Shown piece by piece: positions 48,053-58,618 of a stretch of DNA of 64,000 bases. Location: NCBI RefSeq assembly GCF_900105785.1, contig NZ_LT629799.1:2480001-2544000 (forward strand). Direction: 5' to 3'. Positions within the stretch are counted from its first letter, which is position 1, and every line of letters starts with the position of its first letter. Source of the stretch: Microlunatus sagamiharensis (GTDB lineage: Bacteria; Actinomycetota; Actinomycetes; Propionibacteriales; Propionibacteriaceae). Under the pieces are notes generated by a model. That model saw nothing but the letters and a program-made list of their open reading frames with translations, did not search any database and had not been told where the DNA came from. The position numbers were made by a program, and so were the translations under genes.

Positions 48053-49399
48053 TCAGCGACCGCGCGGAGGACGGCTGAAGAAGCCGACCACGTAGGTCAA
48101 CGCGTCGACCAGCGCATCGATTTCCGACGTCTTCGTGTAGAGGTAGCTCGACGCGCGCGTCGAGGACTGCACCCCGAAGCGCTCGTGCAGCGGTCGCGCG
48201 CAGTGGTGCCCGCCGCGCACGGCTATGCCGCGGGAGTCGAGCAGCTGGCTGACGTCGTGCGGGTGGATCTGCTCGCCGTCGTGGTTGACCAGGGTGAAGG
48301 AGATCGCCCCGCCCCGGTCGACCGCGGTGGACGGGCCCAGGATCTTCAGGCCCGGCACGCTCGCCATGCCCTCGAGCGCGTACGCCGTGATCAGGTGCTC
48401 GTGCGCGGCGACCTGGTCCATGCCCAGCTCGCTGAGGTAGCGCGCCGCGGCGGCGAGGCCGACGGCCTGCGCGATCGGCGGCGTCCCGGCCTCGAAGCGG
48501 TGCGGCGGCGGCGCGAAGGTCGAGCCCGTCATCCGGACGGTCTCGATCATCTCGCCCCCGCCCAGGAAGGGCGGCAGCGAGGCGAGCAGGTCGTAGCGGC
48601 CCCAGAGCACGCCGATGCCGGTCGGACCGACCATCTTGTGGCCGGTGAAGGCCACCAGGTCGGCACCCAGCGCCTGCACGTCGACGGCCATCTGCGGCAC
48701 GGCCTGCGACGCGTCGAGGACGACGGTCGCCCCGTGGGCGTGGGCCGCAGCGGCGACCTGCGTGACCGGGTTGACGGTGCCCAGGACGTTCGAGACGTAG
48801 GTGATCGAGACGATCTTGGTGCGCTCGTTGATCAGCCCGGACGCGAGCCCGCCCTCGACGTCGAGCCGGCCCTCCTCGGTCACGTCGAACCAGCGCAGCG
48901 TGGCGCCAGTCCGCTCGGCGAGCAGCTGCCACGGGACGATGTTGGAGTGGTGCTCCATCACCGAGACCACGATCTCGTCGCCGGGACGCAGCGAGGCGCC
49001 GAGCGAGTGCGCGCAGAGGTTGAGCGCCTCCGAGGCGTTTTTGGTGAAGATGATCTCCTCGCTGGAGGCGGCCCCGACGAAGTCGGCGATCACCGCCCGC
49101 GAAGACTCGAACGCCTCGGTCGCCTCGGCGCCGAGCAGGTGCATGGCCCGCGCGACGTTGGCGTTGTGGCTGAGGTAGTGGTCCTCGATCGCCTCGACGA
49201 CGCAGCGCGGCTTCTGCGAGGTGTTCGCGCTGTCGAGGTAGACCAGCGGTCGGCCGTCCGGCGTCGTGCGCTCCAGGATCGGGAAGTCGGCCCGGATCGC
49301 CTCGACGTCGAACGGGATCGGCTCCTCGGCTTGGAGCGCCTGGGCGCCCTCCAGCTCCTCCGGCTCGACGACCGCCGGGTACTCCGCGTGCGTGGTCAC
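48053..49399 (-). CDS. sufS: Cysteine desulfurase SufS
   Basis: Class II cysteine desulfurase of 448 residues. The PLP lysine is Lys255 (FTGHKMVGPTG) and the catalytic cysteine is Cys400 in RGGHHCARPLHERFG. It removes sulfur from cysteine as persulfide for transfer to SufU and SufBCD. There is a 30-residue N-terminal extension before the core begins at FDVEAIRADFP. It lies 26 bases after sufC. Confidence 0.97.
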   Translation of the reverse strand: MTTHAEYPAVVEPEELEGAQALQAEEPIPFDVEAIRADFPILERTTPDGRPLVYLDSANTSQKPRCVVEAIEDHYLSHNANVARAMHLLGAEATEAFESSRAVIADFVGAASSEEIIFTKNASEALNLCAHSLGASLRPGDEIVVSVMEHHSNIVPWQLLAERTGATLRWFDVTEEGRLDVEGGLASGLINERTKIVSITYVSNVLGTVNPVTQVAAAAHAHGATVVLDASQAVPQMAVDVQALGADLVAFTGHKMVGPTGIGVLWGRYDLLASLPPFLGGGEMIETVRMTGSTFAPPPHRFEAGTPPIAQAVGLAAAARYLSELGMDQVAAHEHLITAYALEGMASVPGLKILGPSTAVDRGGAISFTLVNHDGEQIHPHDVSQLLDSRGIAVRGGHHCARPLHERFGVQSSTRASSYLYTKTSEIDALVDALTYVVGFFSRPPRGR

Positions 49400-49425
49400 G
49401 AGGACCTCCTCAGGAGACGGACGGT

Positions 49426-50202
<777 letters not shown>

Positions 50203-50230
50203 GGTCATGTCTCCTAGAGCGTGCGGTGAG

Positions 50231-50563
50231 TCAGTTCGTGGGGGCGTCGGGACGGGCGTCGAGGTCGACGTAGACGTCGTCCCCCTCCACCTCGACCCGG
50301 TACACGGCCACCGGCTCGGTGGCCGGCAGCCCGAGCGGCTGCCCGGTGGTGAGGTCGAAGCGCGAGCCGTGCAGGTAGCACTCGATCTCGCCGTCGCCGA
50401 CGTCGCCCTCCGAGAGCGGGATGGCGGCGTGGCTGCACTCGTCGGCGATCGCGTAGATGCGGTCACCGCTGCGGACGACCGCCACGTCGTCGCGGCCGAC
50501 CTCGACGCTCAGCGCCGACTCGGCGGCCAGCTCGCGCAGCGCGCAGGCGCGGACGAGCGCCAT
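50231..50563 (-). CDS. Rieske-type [2Fe-2S] ferredoxin in the suf operon
   Basis: Small Rieske domain of 110 residues. The cluster ligands are CSH (in CSHAAIP) and CYLHG. Such ferredoxin-like proteins are regularly found between sufD and sufC in actinobacteria; their role is probably electron supply or cluster-related redox control. The ATG at 50563 shares one base with the SufD stop. Confidence 0.93.
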   Translation of the reverse strand: MALVRACALRELAAESALSVEVGRDDVAVVRSGDRIYAIADECSHAAIPLSEGDVGDGEIECYLHGSRFDLTTGQPLGLPATEPVAVYRVEVEGDDVYVDLDARPDAPTN

Positions 50564-51783
50564 CAGACGGCGCTCGAGGTCGGCAGGCCGACGTTCACCC
50601 GGAGCTCGGCCTCGACGGCCTCGAGCAGGCGCTCCTCGACCCCGGCGACGCCGATGCGGCGGATGATGTCGGCGAAGAAGCCGTGAACCACCAGGCGACG
50701 GGCCTCGGCCTCGTCGATGCCGCGGCTGCGCAGGTAGAAGAGCTGCTCGTCGTCGAAGCGGCCGGTGGTCGACGCGTGCCCGGCACCGGCGATGTCGCCG
50801 GTCTCGATCTCGAGGTTGGGCACGGAGTCGGCGCGGCAGCCGTCGGTCAGGACCAGGTTCTTGTTGGACTCGTAGGTCTCGATGCCCTCGGCGACCTTGC
50901 GGATCAGCACGTCGCCGATCCAGACCGAGTGCGCGCCCTCGCCCTGCAGGGCGCCGCGGTAGTCGACGTTGCTGCGCGTCTTGGGCGCGTTGTGGTCGAC
51001 GAAGAGCCGGTGCTCGATGTGCTGGTCGGCGTCGACGAAGTAGAGGCCGAGCTGCTCGACCGCACCGCCGGGGCCGGAGAACTCGGCCGTCTCGACCAGG
51101 CGGACGAGGTCGCCGCCGAGCGAGGCGGAGATCGTCCGGACCTCGGCGTCGCGCCCGACGACGATCGAGGTCTGGCCGCCGTGCACCGCGTCGTCCTCCC
51201 ACAGCTGCAGGCCCGCGAACTCGACCTGCGCGCCGTCGCCGACGAGCAGCGTGGTGTTGCCGGCGTAGACCGCGCTCCCCCGGTGCTCGAGCACGACGAT
51301 CGCCTTCGCGAAGGCGCCGACCCGGACGACGAGGTTGCCGTAGGCGCGCTCCGCACCCGTGCCGGTCACCGTGATGACGACGGGCGCGTCCAGCTGCGCC
51401 TCCGCGGCCACGTCCACGAACGTCACGTGGCCGGCGTGGGCCGCCGCGAGCGCGGCGACCCGGTCGACGGGAGCCGGCCCGCCGAGCGCGCGCGCCTCCT
51501 CGGCACCGATCCGGCTGACGGTCACGCCCTGCGGCGCGTCCACGGCCACCTCGACCTCGCCCTGGGCGTCGCCGCCCTGGAGCAGCCCCCGCAGGCGCTT
51601 GAGCGGGGTGAAGCGCCAGACCTCCTCGCGCCCGGTGGGCAACGGGTGGTCGGCGAGGTCGTACGAGGCGACCGGGTGGAGGTGGGACGCGACCGTCTCC
51701 ACCGCCGCCGAGACGGCGGCGACGGAGTCGTTCGGGGCCTCAGCCGGCACGACCTCGATGGGCGCGTCGATCTGGACGGACAA
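50563..51783 (-). CDS. sufD: Fe-S cluster assembly protein SufD
   Basis: Beta-helix scaffold protein of 406 residues. SufBD core blocks LRGLLQGGDAQGEVEV, DHNAPKTRSNVDYRGAL and SNKNLVLTDGCRADSVPNLEIET are present. SufD forms the SufBC2D complex. The start is a TTG at 51783 with AAGGAAG upstream. It lies 51 bases after sufB. Confidence 0.95.
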   Translation of the reverse strand: MSVQIDAPIEVVPAEAPNDSVAAVSAAVETVASHLHPVASYDLADHPLPTGREEVWRFTPLKRLRGLLQGGDAQGEVEVAVDAPQGVTVSRIGAEEARALGGPAPVDRVAALAAAHAGHVTFVDVAAEAQLDAPVVITVTGTGAERAYGNLVVRVGAFAKAIVVLEHRGSAVYAGNTTLLVGDGAQVEFAGLQLWEDDAVHGGQTSIVVGRDAEVRTISASLGGDLVRLVETAEFSGPGGAVEQLGLYFVDADQHIEHRLFVDHNAPKTRSNVDYRGALQGEGAHSVWIGDVLIRKVAEGIETYESNKNLVLTDGCRADSVPNLEIETGDIAGAGHASTTGRFDDEQLFYLRSRGIDEAEARRLVVHGFFADIIRRIGVAGVEERLLEAVEAELRVNVGLPTSSAV

Positions 51784-51834
51784 GAGTTGCTTCCTTACGC
51801 GTTGATCGGCAGGGGCGGCAGGGACGGGCCGGCG

Positions 51835-53307
51835 TCAGCCGACCGCGCCCTCCATCTGCAGCTCGATGAGGCGGTTGAGCTCGAGGGCGTACTCCATCGG
51901 CAGCTCACGGGCGATGGGCTCGACGAAGCCGCGCACGATCATGGCCATCGCCTCGTCCTCGCCCATGCCCCGGCTCATCAGGTAGAAGAGCTGGTCGTCG
52001 CTGACCTTCGAGACCGTGGCCTCGTGCGCCATCGACACGTCGTCCTCGCGGACGTCGACGTAGGGGTAGGTGTCGGAGCGGCTGATGTTGTCGACCAGCA
52101 GGGCGTCGCACTTGACGATCGACGCCGAGTGGTGCGCGCCGTCCTGCACCTGAACGAGGCCGCGGTAGGACGTGCGGCCGCCGCCGCGGGCCACCGACTT
52201 GGAGATGATCGAGCTCGAGGTGTGCGGCGCGCAGTGCACCATCTTGGAGCCCGCGTCCTGGTGCTGGCCCTCGCCGGCGAAGGCGATGGACAGCGTCTCG
52301 CCCCGGGCGTGCTCGCCCATGAGGTAGACGGCCGGGTACTTCATGGTGACCTTGGAGCCGATGTTGCCGTCGATCCACTCCATCGTCGCGCCCTCCTCGC
52401 AGGTGGCGCGCTTGGTGACGAGGTTGTAGACGTTGTTCGACCAGTTCTGGATGGTCGTGTAGCGGCAGCGCGCGCCCTTCTTGACCACGATCTCCACGAC
52501 GGCGCTGTGCAGCGAGTCGGAGGAGTAGATCGGGGCGGTGCAGCCCTCGACGTAGTGCACGTACGCGCCCTCGTCGACGATGATCAGCGTGCGCTCGAAC
52601 TGGCCCATGTTCTCGGTGTTGATCCGGAAGTAGGCCTGCAGCGGGATCTCGACGTGCACGCCCTTGGGGACGTAGATGAACGAGCCGCCCGACCACACCG
52701 CGGAGTTGAGCGCGGAGAACTTGTTGTCGCCGACCGGGATGACCGTGGCGAAGTACTCGGCGAAGAGCTCCGGGTGCTCCTTGAGCGCCGTGTCGGTGTC
52801 GAGGAAGATCACGCCCTGCTTCTCGAGCTCCTCGTTGATCTTGTGGTAGACCACCTCGGACTCGTACTGGGCGGCGACGCCGGACACGAGGCGGGCCTTC
52901 TCGGCCTCCGGGATGCCGAGCTTGTCGTACGTGCTCTTGATGTCGGCGGGCAGGTCGTCCCAGGTGGCCGCCTGCTTCTCCGTCGAGCGCACGAAGTACT
53001 TGATGTTGTCGAAGTCGATGTCCTCGAGCTCCGCGCCCCAGGCCGGCATCGGCTTGCGGTCGAAGAGCTTGAGGCCCTTGAGGCGCAGGTCGAGCATCCA
53101 CTGCGGCTCGCTCTTGAGGGCGGAGATGTTCTCCACCACGGCGGTGCTCAGGCCGCGCTGCGCGATGGAGCCGGCGGCGTCGGAGTCGGACCACCCGAAG
53201 CGGTAGCGACCGAGGGCGTCGAGGTGCTCGTCCTGGCTCTGCCCGGTGCCCGGGGCAGCCGCGGCGGGCGCGGTGGTGGTGGCGGTCTCGTCAAGGATGT
53301 CGGTCAT
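51835..53307 (-). CDS. sufB: Fe-S cluster assembly protein SufB
   Basis: Scaffold of the SUF machinery, 490 residues. The conserved blocks include [68 protein letters not shown] and [20 protein letters not shown], with the cluster-ligand cysteines retained. ATG 53307 overlaps the SufR stop (ATGA), so sufR and sufB are translationally coupled. It is the largest component and directly accepts sulfur and iron. Confidence 0.97.
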   Translation of the reverse strand: MTDILDETATTTAPAAAAPGTGQSQDEHLDALGRYRFGWSDSDAAGSIAQRGLSTAVVENISALKSEPQWMLDLRLKGLKLFDRKPMPAWGAELEDIDFDNIKYFVRSTEKQAATWDDLPADIKSTYDKLGIPEAEKARLVSGVAAQYESEVVYHKINEELEKQGVIFLDTDTALKEHPELFAEYFATVIPVGDNKFSALNSAVWSGGSFIYVPKGVHVEIPLQAYFRINTENMGQFERTLIIVDEGAYVHYVEGCTAPIYSSDSLHSAVVEIVVKKGARCRYTTIQNWSNNVYNLVTKRATCEEGATMEWIDGNIGSKVTMKYPAVYLMGEHARGETLSIAFAGEGQHQDAGSKMVHCAPHTSSSIISKSVARGGGRTSYRGLVQVQDGAHHSASIVKCDALLVDNISRSDTYPYVDVREDDVSMAHEATVSKVSDDQLFYLMSRGMGEDEAMAMIVRGFVEPIARELPMEYALELNRLIELQMEGAVG

Positions 53308-54077
53308 CTCGTGTGCTCCTCGTGATCGGGGGCGTACCTAGGGTTCAAGTCGGTGGTGCGGGGCGATGTTCCGCCTGGCGGGTGTGATGTCGGTGGGATT
53401 CGCGGGACGTGGGTCGTGCAGACGCCGTCGCCGTGGGCGATCGTCGCCAGGCGCTGGACGTGCACGCCGAGCTGGCGGCTGAAAGCCTCCGTCTCGGCCT
53501 CGCAGAGCTGCGGGAAGCGTTCGGCGACGTGCACGACCGGGCAGTGGTGCTGGCACAGCTGCTCGCCCGCGGCCGCCGGCCGGACCGACGCCGCGTAGCC
53601 CTCGGCCGACAGCGTCCGCGCCAGCGTCTGGGTCGGGCTCTCCGAGCCCGGGGCGCCGTCGAGCTCGCGCCGGACGTGGTCCTCGAGCGAGGCGAACCGC
53701 GCCGAGGCGAAGGCGTCGACCGCCTCCGGCCCTGCCGTCCGGGCCAGGAACTCCAGCGCCTGGACCGCGAGGTCGTCGTAGCCGGCGCCGAAGCTGTCGC
53801 GCCCGGCGTCGGTGAGGACGAAGACGCGGGCGGGCCGGCCCCGGCCGCGCGAGCCGTAGACCCGCTGCTCCCGGGAGGTCAGGAGGCCCTGCTCGACCAG
53901 CCCGTCGAGGTGGCGGCGCACCCCGGCGGCGGTCAGCCCCAGGCGCTCGGAGAGCTCCGCGGCGGTGGAGGGGCCGTGCTCGAGGACCGAGCGGGCGACG
54001 CGCTGCCGCGTCGAGGCGTTCGGGTCGCCGACCGGCTGCTCGCCGGTCACCTGACCCGTCTCCTCCGCGGTTTTCAC
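53304..54077 (-). CDS. sufR: SUF operon regulator SufR
   Basis: Regulator of 257 residues. The winged helix is [34 protein letters not shown], followed by a wing [17 protein letters not shown]-terminal cysteines Cys175, Cys179, Cys192 and Cys220 are in the pattern expected to hold a [4Fe-4S] cluster, which lets SufR repress suf when clusters are plentiful. GTG 54077. The C-terminal 30 residues are low-complexity and proline-rich. Confidence 0.93.
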   Translation of the reverse strand: MKTAEETGQVTGEQPVGDPNASTRQRVARSVLEHGPSTAAELSERLGLTAAGVRRHLDGLVEQGLLTSREQRVYGSRGRGRPARVFVLTDAGRDSFGAGYDDLAVQALEFLARTAGPEAVDAFASARFASLEDHVRRELDGAPGSESPTQTLARTLSAEGYAASVRPAAAGEQLCQHHCPVVHVAERFPQLCEAETEAFSRQLGVHVQRLATIAHGDGVCTTHVPRIPPTSHPPGGTSPRTTDLNPRYAPDHEEHTR

Positions 54078-54107
54078 AAGGCCAGTGTGCTCTTATTCGA
54101 TCGGTGA

Positions 54108-54126
54108 TCAAGCAAGGCGAACCTAA
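54108..54126. promoter_or_regulatory. Candidate IdeR/DtxR iron box upstream of sufR
   Basis: The 19 bases match the palindromic iron-box consensus TTAGGTTAGSCTAACCTAA at 14 positions; the right half AACCTAA (54120-54126) is perfect. It lies 31-49 bases before the sufR start, where a promoter should be. This would place suf under iron-level control in addition to SufR. The left half is poor, so binding may be weak. Confidence 0.5.
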
Positions 54127-54169
54127 GGCGGAGCCGCCCGACGCGTCCTGCTCGACGTCCGCTCGTTCC

Positions 54170-54239
54170 CCGACCCGAGACGCGTCGCGGGTCCTCGATC
54201 CCCACGGGGCGACGCCGGCCGGCTCCGGTCTCGGGTCGG
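54170..54239. terminator. Inverted repeat downstream of the DNA ligase gene
   Basis: CCGACCCGAGAC (54170-54181) and its exact complement GTCTCGGGTCGG (54228-54239) flank a 46-base GC-rich loop. It lies between the ligase stop and the suf promoter, so it probably ends ligase transcription. The rest of the region at 54127-54283 holds no gene. Confidence 0.4.
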
Positions 54240-54283
54240 CTTCTGAGCGCGACCACTGATCGAGGCTGATCGAGGCGTGGCCC

Positions 54284-55357
54284 TCAGGACAGGCCGAGGA
54301 CGTCGGCGAGGTCGAAGCGGACGACCTCCTCGAGCTGGGCGTACGTGCACGAGCGCGGGTCGCGGTCGGGGCGCCAGCGGTTGAACTGCGCGGTGTGGCG
54401 GAACCGCGGGCCCTCCATGTGCTCGTAGCGGACCTCGACGACGAGGTCGGGGCGCAGCGGGGTGAAGGAGAGGTCCTTGCCGTTGTTCCAGCGGCTGTAC
54501 TCGCTGTTGCGTGGCGTCCGCGTCCCCTCCTCCTGCTTGGCCCAGGCCCAGGGGTGCTCGTCGAACGTCGTGACCAGCGGCTGCAGCTCGGTGAAGAGCT
54601 CCTTGCGCCGCGCGGCCGGGAAGGCGCCGATGACGCCGACGTTGGCCAGCTGGCCCTCGTCGTCGTAGAGGCCGAGCAGCAGCGAGCCGATGCTGTCCGG
54701 ACCGCTCTTGTGCACCCGGTAGCCGGCGACCACGCAGTCGGCCGTGCGCGCGTGCTTGATCTTGAACATCACCCGCTTGTCCGGGGAGTAGCGCAGCGCG
54801 TTCGGCTTGGCGACGACGCCGTCGAGCCCGGCGCCCTCGAACTGGGTGAACCACTCCTGCGCGACCGCGGGGTCCGTGGTGACCGGCGTCAGGTGCACGG
54901 GCGGCTGCGCGTCGGCGAGGGCCCGCTCAAGCGCAGCGCGGCGATCGGCGTACGGGCGAGCGGACCAGTCCTCGTCACCCCACGCCAGCAGGTCGAAGGC
55001 GACGAAGCTGGCCGGCGTCTCCTGCGACAGCTTCGTCACGCGGCTGACCGCCGGGTGGATGCGCTGCTGCAGGACCTCGAACTCCAGCCGCTCACCGCTC
55101 GCCGGGTCGACGACGACGATCTCGCCGTCGATCACCGCCCGCTCGGGAAAGCTCGCCAGGACGGCCTCGACGACCTCGGGGAAGTAGCGCGTCATCGGCT
55201 TGCCGTTGCGGCTGCCGATCTCGACCTCGTCCCCGTCGCGGAAGATCACCGACCGGAAGCCGTCCCACTTGGGCTCGTAGGTGAGGTCCCCGGTGGGGAT
55301 CTCCTTGACCGACTTGGCCAGCATCGGCGCGACCGGCGGCATCACGGGCAGGTCCAT
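54284..55357 (-). CDS. ATP-dependent DNA ligase (LigC-like)
   Basis: Nucleotidyltransferase and OB domains, 357 residues. The adenylated lysine is Lys30 in motif I EPKWDGFR; later motifs IDGEIVV, FVAFDLLAWG, LDGVVAKP and FKIKHART follow. Small LigC ligases of mycobacteria act in repair rather than replication. ATG 55357. No Ku or polymerase domain is nearby. Confidence 0.93.
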   Translation of the reverse strand: MDLPVMPPVAPMLAKSVKEIPTGDLTYEPKWDGFRSVIFRDGDEVEIGSRNGKPMTRYFPEVVEAVLASFPERAVIDGEIVVVDPASGERLEFEVLQQRIHPAVSRVTKLSQETPASFVAFDLLAWGDEDWSARPYADRRAALERALADAQPPVHLTPVTTDPAVAQEWFTQFEGAGLDGVVAKPNALRYSPDKRVMFKIKHARTADCVVAGYRVHKSGPDSIGSLLLGLYDDEGQLANVGVIGAFPAARRKELFTELQPLVTTFDEHPWAWAKQEEGTRTPRNSEYSRWNNGKDLSFTPLRPDLVVEVRYEHMEGPRFRHTAQFNRWRPDRDPRSCTYAQLEEVVRFDLADVLGLS

Positions 55358-55445
55358 CGGGCCATCCTGCCCGTCGGCACGCGGGCGGCTGTGACCCCTC
55401 CCTCACCAGGGCGGATGTGACGGTGGGCCGCCCTAGACTCGACCC

Positions 55446-56165
55446 GTGGCCAGCCCGACCGCGTGCGCGCTGGAGGTGCGCGACCTCACCGTGCGCCTCG
55501 GCGGCGCCGTGGTGCTCGACGCGCTGGCCCTGACCGCCCGGGCCGGGCACCTGACCGCCGTCCTCGGCCCGAACGGTGCCGGCAAGACCACCCTCCTGCG
55601 CTGCTGCACCGGCCTCGTCCGCCCCGACGCCGGGTCGGTCGCGGTCCTCGGCCACGCGCCCGGCGACCCGGAGGTCACGGCCGCCGTCGGCCTGATGCCC
55701 CAGAGCACCGGCGCCTGGTCGGGCATCCGGGCCGGTGAGCTGCTGCGCTACCTCGCCTCCCTGTACGCCCACCCGCAGGACGTCGACGCCCTCGTCGCCC
55801 GGCTGGGGATCGGCGCGTACGCCCGCACGCCCTACCGGCGCCTCTCCGGCGGGCAGCAGCAGGCCGTGAACCTCGCCGGCGCGCTCGTCGGCCGCCCGTC
55901 GCTGGTCTTCCTCGACGAGCCGACGGCCGGGATGGACCCGCACGCGCGACGCGCGACCTGGGAGCTGCTGCGCGAGCTGCGGGCGGCCGGGGTGTCGGTG
56001 GTGCTGACCACGCACGCGATGGACGAGGCCGAGGCGCTCGCCGACCAGGTCTGGATGATCGACCGCGGCCGCGTCGCCGCGTCCGGGACCGTCGCGGAGC
56101 TGACCAGCACGGGCCAGAGCCTCGAGGACGTCTTCCTCACCCGCACCCACGGGGTCGTCGGATGA
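55446..56165 (+). CDS. ABC-2 type exporter ATPase
   Basis: ATP-binding protein of 239 residues. Walker A GPNGAGKT, signature LSGGQQQ, Walker B LVFLDEPTAGMD and H-loop TTHAMDEAEALADQV are all intact. GTG 55446. It overlaps the permease gene by 4 bases (ATGA). This pair regularly precedes ctaA in actinobacteria; its substrate is unknown. Confidence 0.94.
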   Translation: MASPTACALEVRDLTVRLGGAVVLDALALTARAGHLTAVLGPNGAGKTTLLRCCTGLVRPDAGSVAVLGHAPGDPEVTAAVGLMPQSTGAWSGIRAGELLRYLASLYAHPQDVDALVARLGIGAYARTPYRRLSGGQQQAVNLAGALVGRPSLVFLDEPTAGMDPHARRATWELLRELRAAGVSVVLTTHAMDEAEALADQVWMIDRGRVAASGTVAELTSTGQSLEDVFLTRTHGVVG

Positions 56166-56935
56166 GCGCGGGCGGCACGACGCTCGACCTGCGCCCCGCC
56201 CCGGGCGCCGCGCCCGCCGGGCGGCGGGTCCGGGCCCACGCGCTCACCGAGTTCCGGCTGCTGGTGCGCAACGGCGAGCAGCTGCTGCTCGCGCTGGTCA
56301 TCCCGCTCGCGATCCTCGTCCTCTCGGCGCTGACCCGGGAGCGGTTCGTGCCGCTGGCCCAGGCCGCCCCGTCTGTGCTCGCGCTCGCCGTGTGGTCCTC
56401 GGCGTTCACGTCGACGGCCATCGCCACCGGCTTCGAGCGTCGCTACGGCGTCCTCGAGCGCCTCGCCGCCACCCCGCTCGGGCGTCCCGGCCTGCTGCTC
56501 GGCAAGGCGCTGGCCGTCGTGCTCGTGCTGGCCGGCCAGCTGGTGGTGCTCGGCGTGGTGGCCCTCGCGCTCGGTTGGCGCCCGGCGTACACCGCGGGGT
56601 CGCTGCTCGCCTCGCTCGCCCTGGTCGTGCTCGGCGCGGCGGCCTTCGTCGGCCTGGCGCTGCTGCTCGCCGGACGCCTGCGGGCCGAGGCGACGCTCGC
56701 CGTGGCCAACCTCGTCTACGTCGTGCTGCTGGTCGGCGGCGGGCTCGTCGTCCCGGTCGCGCGCTACCCCGCGGTGCTGCGGCCGGTGGTCGACGCGCTC
56801 CCCACGGCCGCGCTCGGCGAGGGCCTGCGCGCGGGCGCCGCGGGTACGGTCCTGGCCTGGACCTTCGCCGTGCTGCTCGCCTGGCTGGTCGTGGCCGTCC
56901 TCGCCGCCCGGCGGGGGTTCCGGTGGACCGCATGA
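56162..56935 (+). CDS. ABC-2 type exporter permease
   Basis: Membrane protein of 257 residues with six segments. The ABC-2 pattern is seen in FRLLVRNGEQLLLALVIPLAILV at the N-terminus and GFERRYGVLERLAATPLGRPGLLLGKAL. ATG 56162 overlaps the ATPase stop. It is probably co-transcribed with ctaA, whose start is 19 bases further on. Confidence 0.92.
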   Translation: MSAGGTTLDLRPAPGAAPAGRRVRAHALTEFRLLVRNGEQLLLALVIPLAILVLSALTRERFVPLAQAAPSVLALAVWSSAFTSTAIATGFERRYGVLERLAATPLGRPGLLLGKALAVVLVLAGQLVVLGVVALALGWRPAYTAGSLLASLALVVLGAAAFVGLALLLAGRLRAEATLAVANLVYVVLLVGGGLVVPVARYPAVLRPVVDALPTAALGEGLRAGAAGTVLAWTFAVLLAWLVVAVLAARRGFRWTA

Positions 56936-56954
56936 CGTGCCCGAGGAGGGACCG

Positions 56955-57923
56955 ATGACCGCGACCGAGCTGCGACCGGCGCCGGACGACCGGACGCGCA
57001 CCGCGCCCTGGGAGCCCGTGCTCCGGCTGGTGACCGGACCGACCGCGATGCGCCGCTGGGCGGTCGCGGCCCTGGCGATCAACGTGGTCATCGTCGTCAC
57101 CGGGGGTCTCGTCCGGCTGACCGCCTCCGGGATGGGCTGCCCCACCTGGCCCCGGTGCAGCGAGGACTCCTTCGTCACGCACCCCGAGCTGGGGATCCAC
57201 GGCGCGATCGAGTTCGGCAACCGGCTGCTGACCTTCGTCCTGGTGGTCGTCGTCGCCCTCACCTGGATCACCGCCCTGCGCCTGCGCGACAAGGCCCGCC
57301 TCGAGGTCCGCGGCGGCCGGCGTCGCGACGTGCGCTGGCTGGCCGGCGGCCTGCTGCTGGGCATCCCCGCGCAGATCGTCATCGGCGGCATCAGCGTCCT
57401 CACCCACCTCAACCCGTGGGTCGTGGGCCTGCACTTCCTGGTCTCGATGGCGCTGGTCGGGCTGGCGACCGGGCTGGTCCGCGTGACGTGGCCGGCCCGT
57501 CGCACCACTGTGGTCCAGCCGTTGGCCCGGGTCGCGACGCGGGTGACGTTCGTCGGCATGGTCGTCGCGGTCTGGCTCGGCACCGTCGTGACGGGCAGCG
57601 GCCCGCACGCCGGTGACCTCGACGCGGTCCGCAACGGCCTCGACGGCGGCACGCTCGCCCACCTGCACGCGGCGGCGGTCTGGGTCACGATGGCCGCGAC
57701 GGTCGTCTGCCTGGTCTTCAGCCGCAGCCTGCCGGTGCTCCTGCTGCTGGCGGTCGAGGTCTTCCAGGCCGTCATCGGGCTGACGCAGTACCACCTCGGC
57801 GTGCCGGTGCCGCTGGTCGCGCTGCACCTGCTCGGCGCCTCGCTCTCCGTCGCCGCGGCGACGAACCTGCTGCTCGCCCTGCGGCGTCCCCTCAGCGCGC
57901 TCGAGGCTCGAGCCACGGCCTGA
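56955..57923 (+). CDS. ctaA: Heme A synthase CtaA/Cox15
   Basis: Membrane protein of 322 residues with eight segments. The heme-ligand-type motif IHGAIEFGNR (His82, Glu86) and the loop cysteines Cys62 and Cys68 (GMGCPTWPRC) are present, as is the second-half HLHAAAVW. It oxidises heme O to heme A for cytochrome aa3 oxidase. GAGGAGGG precedes ATG 56955. Its partner ctaB is at 62512-63474. Confidence 0.95.
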   Translation: MTATELRPAPDDRTRTAPWEPVLRLVTGPTAMRRWAVAALAINVVIVVTGGLVRLTASGMGCPTWPRCSEDSFVTHPELGIHGAIEFGNRLLTFVLVVVVALTWITALRLRDKARLEVRGGRRRDVRWLAGGLLLGIPAQIVIGGISVLTHLNPWVVGLHFLVSMALVGLATGLVRVTWPARRTTVVQPLARVATRVTFVGMVVAVWLGTVVTGSGPHAGDLDAVRNGLDGGTLAHLHAAAVWVTMAATVVCLVFSRSLPVLLLLAVEVFQAVIGLTQYHLGVPVPLVALHLLGASLSVAAATNLLLALRRPLSALEARATA

Positions 57924-58491
57924 GCCGTGCGGTGACGAAGGGCAGCACGACGTAGGTCATCACCGGCGTCAGCACGACGGTGGTGATCAGCACGCGCAGG
58001 GCGATCGGCACCGTGCCCCACACCGGCAGCAGCGAGACCAGCAGCGTGAAGACGAGGTTGGTCGGGAAGAAGCCGAGCCAGATCGTCACCGCCTGCTTCC
58101 AGCGCGCCGGGGCGACCGGCCGGGCGGCCTCGTCCTCACCGGCGTCGACCAGCGCCGACGTCGGCACGTCGAACCAGCCCTCGATCCCCGTACGCCGCTC
58201 GGTGCGCGCGTCGTGCACGAACTCCTCCCCCGTCCGGAGCCACCAACGGCGCTCGGCGGAGGACTCCCAGGCGGCCAGCGACGCGGCGTCGGCGAAGCGG
58301 TAGAGCGTGTACCAGAGCGACGAGGACGCGTCGGCCCGCACCCAGCCCGAGCCGAGGTAGCCGGGCATCCGGCTCGCGAGGCTCGTCCCGGTCTGCACCC
58401 AGGCCAGCGCCTCGGCCTGCCGGTGGGCGTCGACGCGGCGCTCCACGGCGACGGTGATGGGCTGCTCGGGAGTCTGCTGGACGTGCTGCAC
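57892..58491 (-). CDS. ABM-like domain protein with C-terminal membrane segments
   Basis: Protein of about 199 residues. The N-terminal part resembles an antibiotic-biosynthesis-monooxygenase domain (ITVAVERRVDAHRQAEALAWVQ, YTLYRFADAASLAAWESSAER), and the C-terminal part has two or three membrane segments. Such fusions are known, with no assigned function. The start is uncertain: GTG 58491 or a codon further upstream. The 3' end overlaps the convergent ctaA by 32 bases. Confidence 0.8.
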   Translation of the reverse strand: MQHVQQTPEQPITVAVERRVDAHRQAEALAWVQTGTSLASRMPGYLGSGWVRADASSSLWYTLYRFADAASLAAWESSAERRWWLRTGEEFVHDARTERRTGIEGWFDVPTSALVDAGEDEAARPVAPARWKQAVTIWLGFFPTNLVFTLLVSLLPVWGTVPIALRVLITTVVLTPVMTYVVLPFVTARLRPWLEPRAR

Positions 58492-58618
58492 GCGCCCAGT
58501 GAAGCCCGCGCAGATGACGGGCGTGTAATCCGCCGTTCGGGGGACGTCGTCCACCTCCCGCCGGTGTGACTCGCGTGACCTGTGGGGTGCTTGCCGCTTC
58601 AACCGTCTGGGCGGCCGC

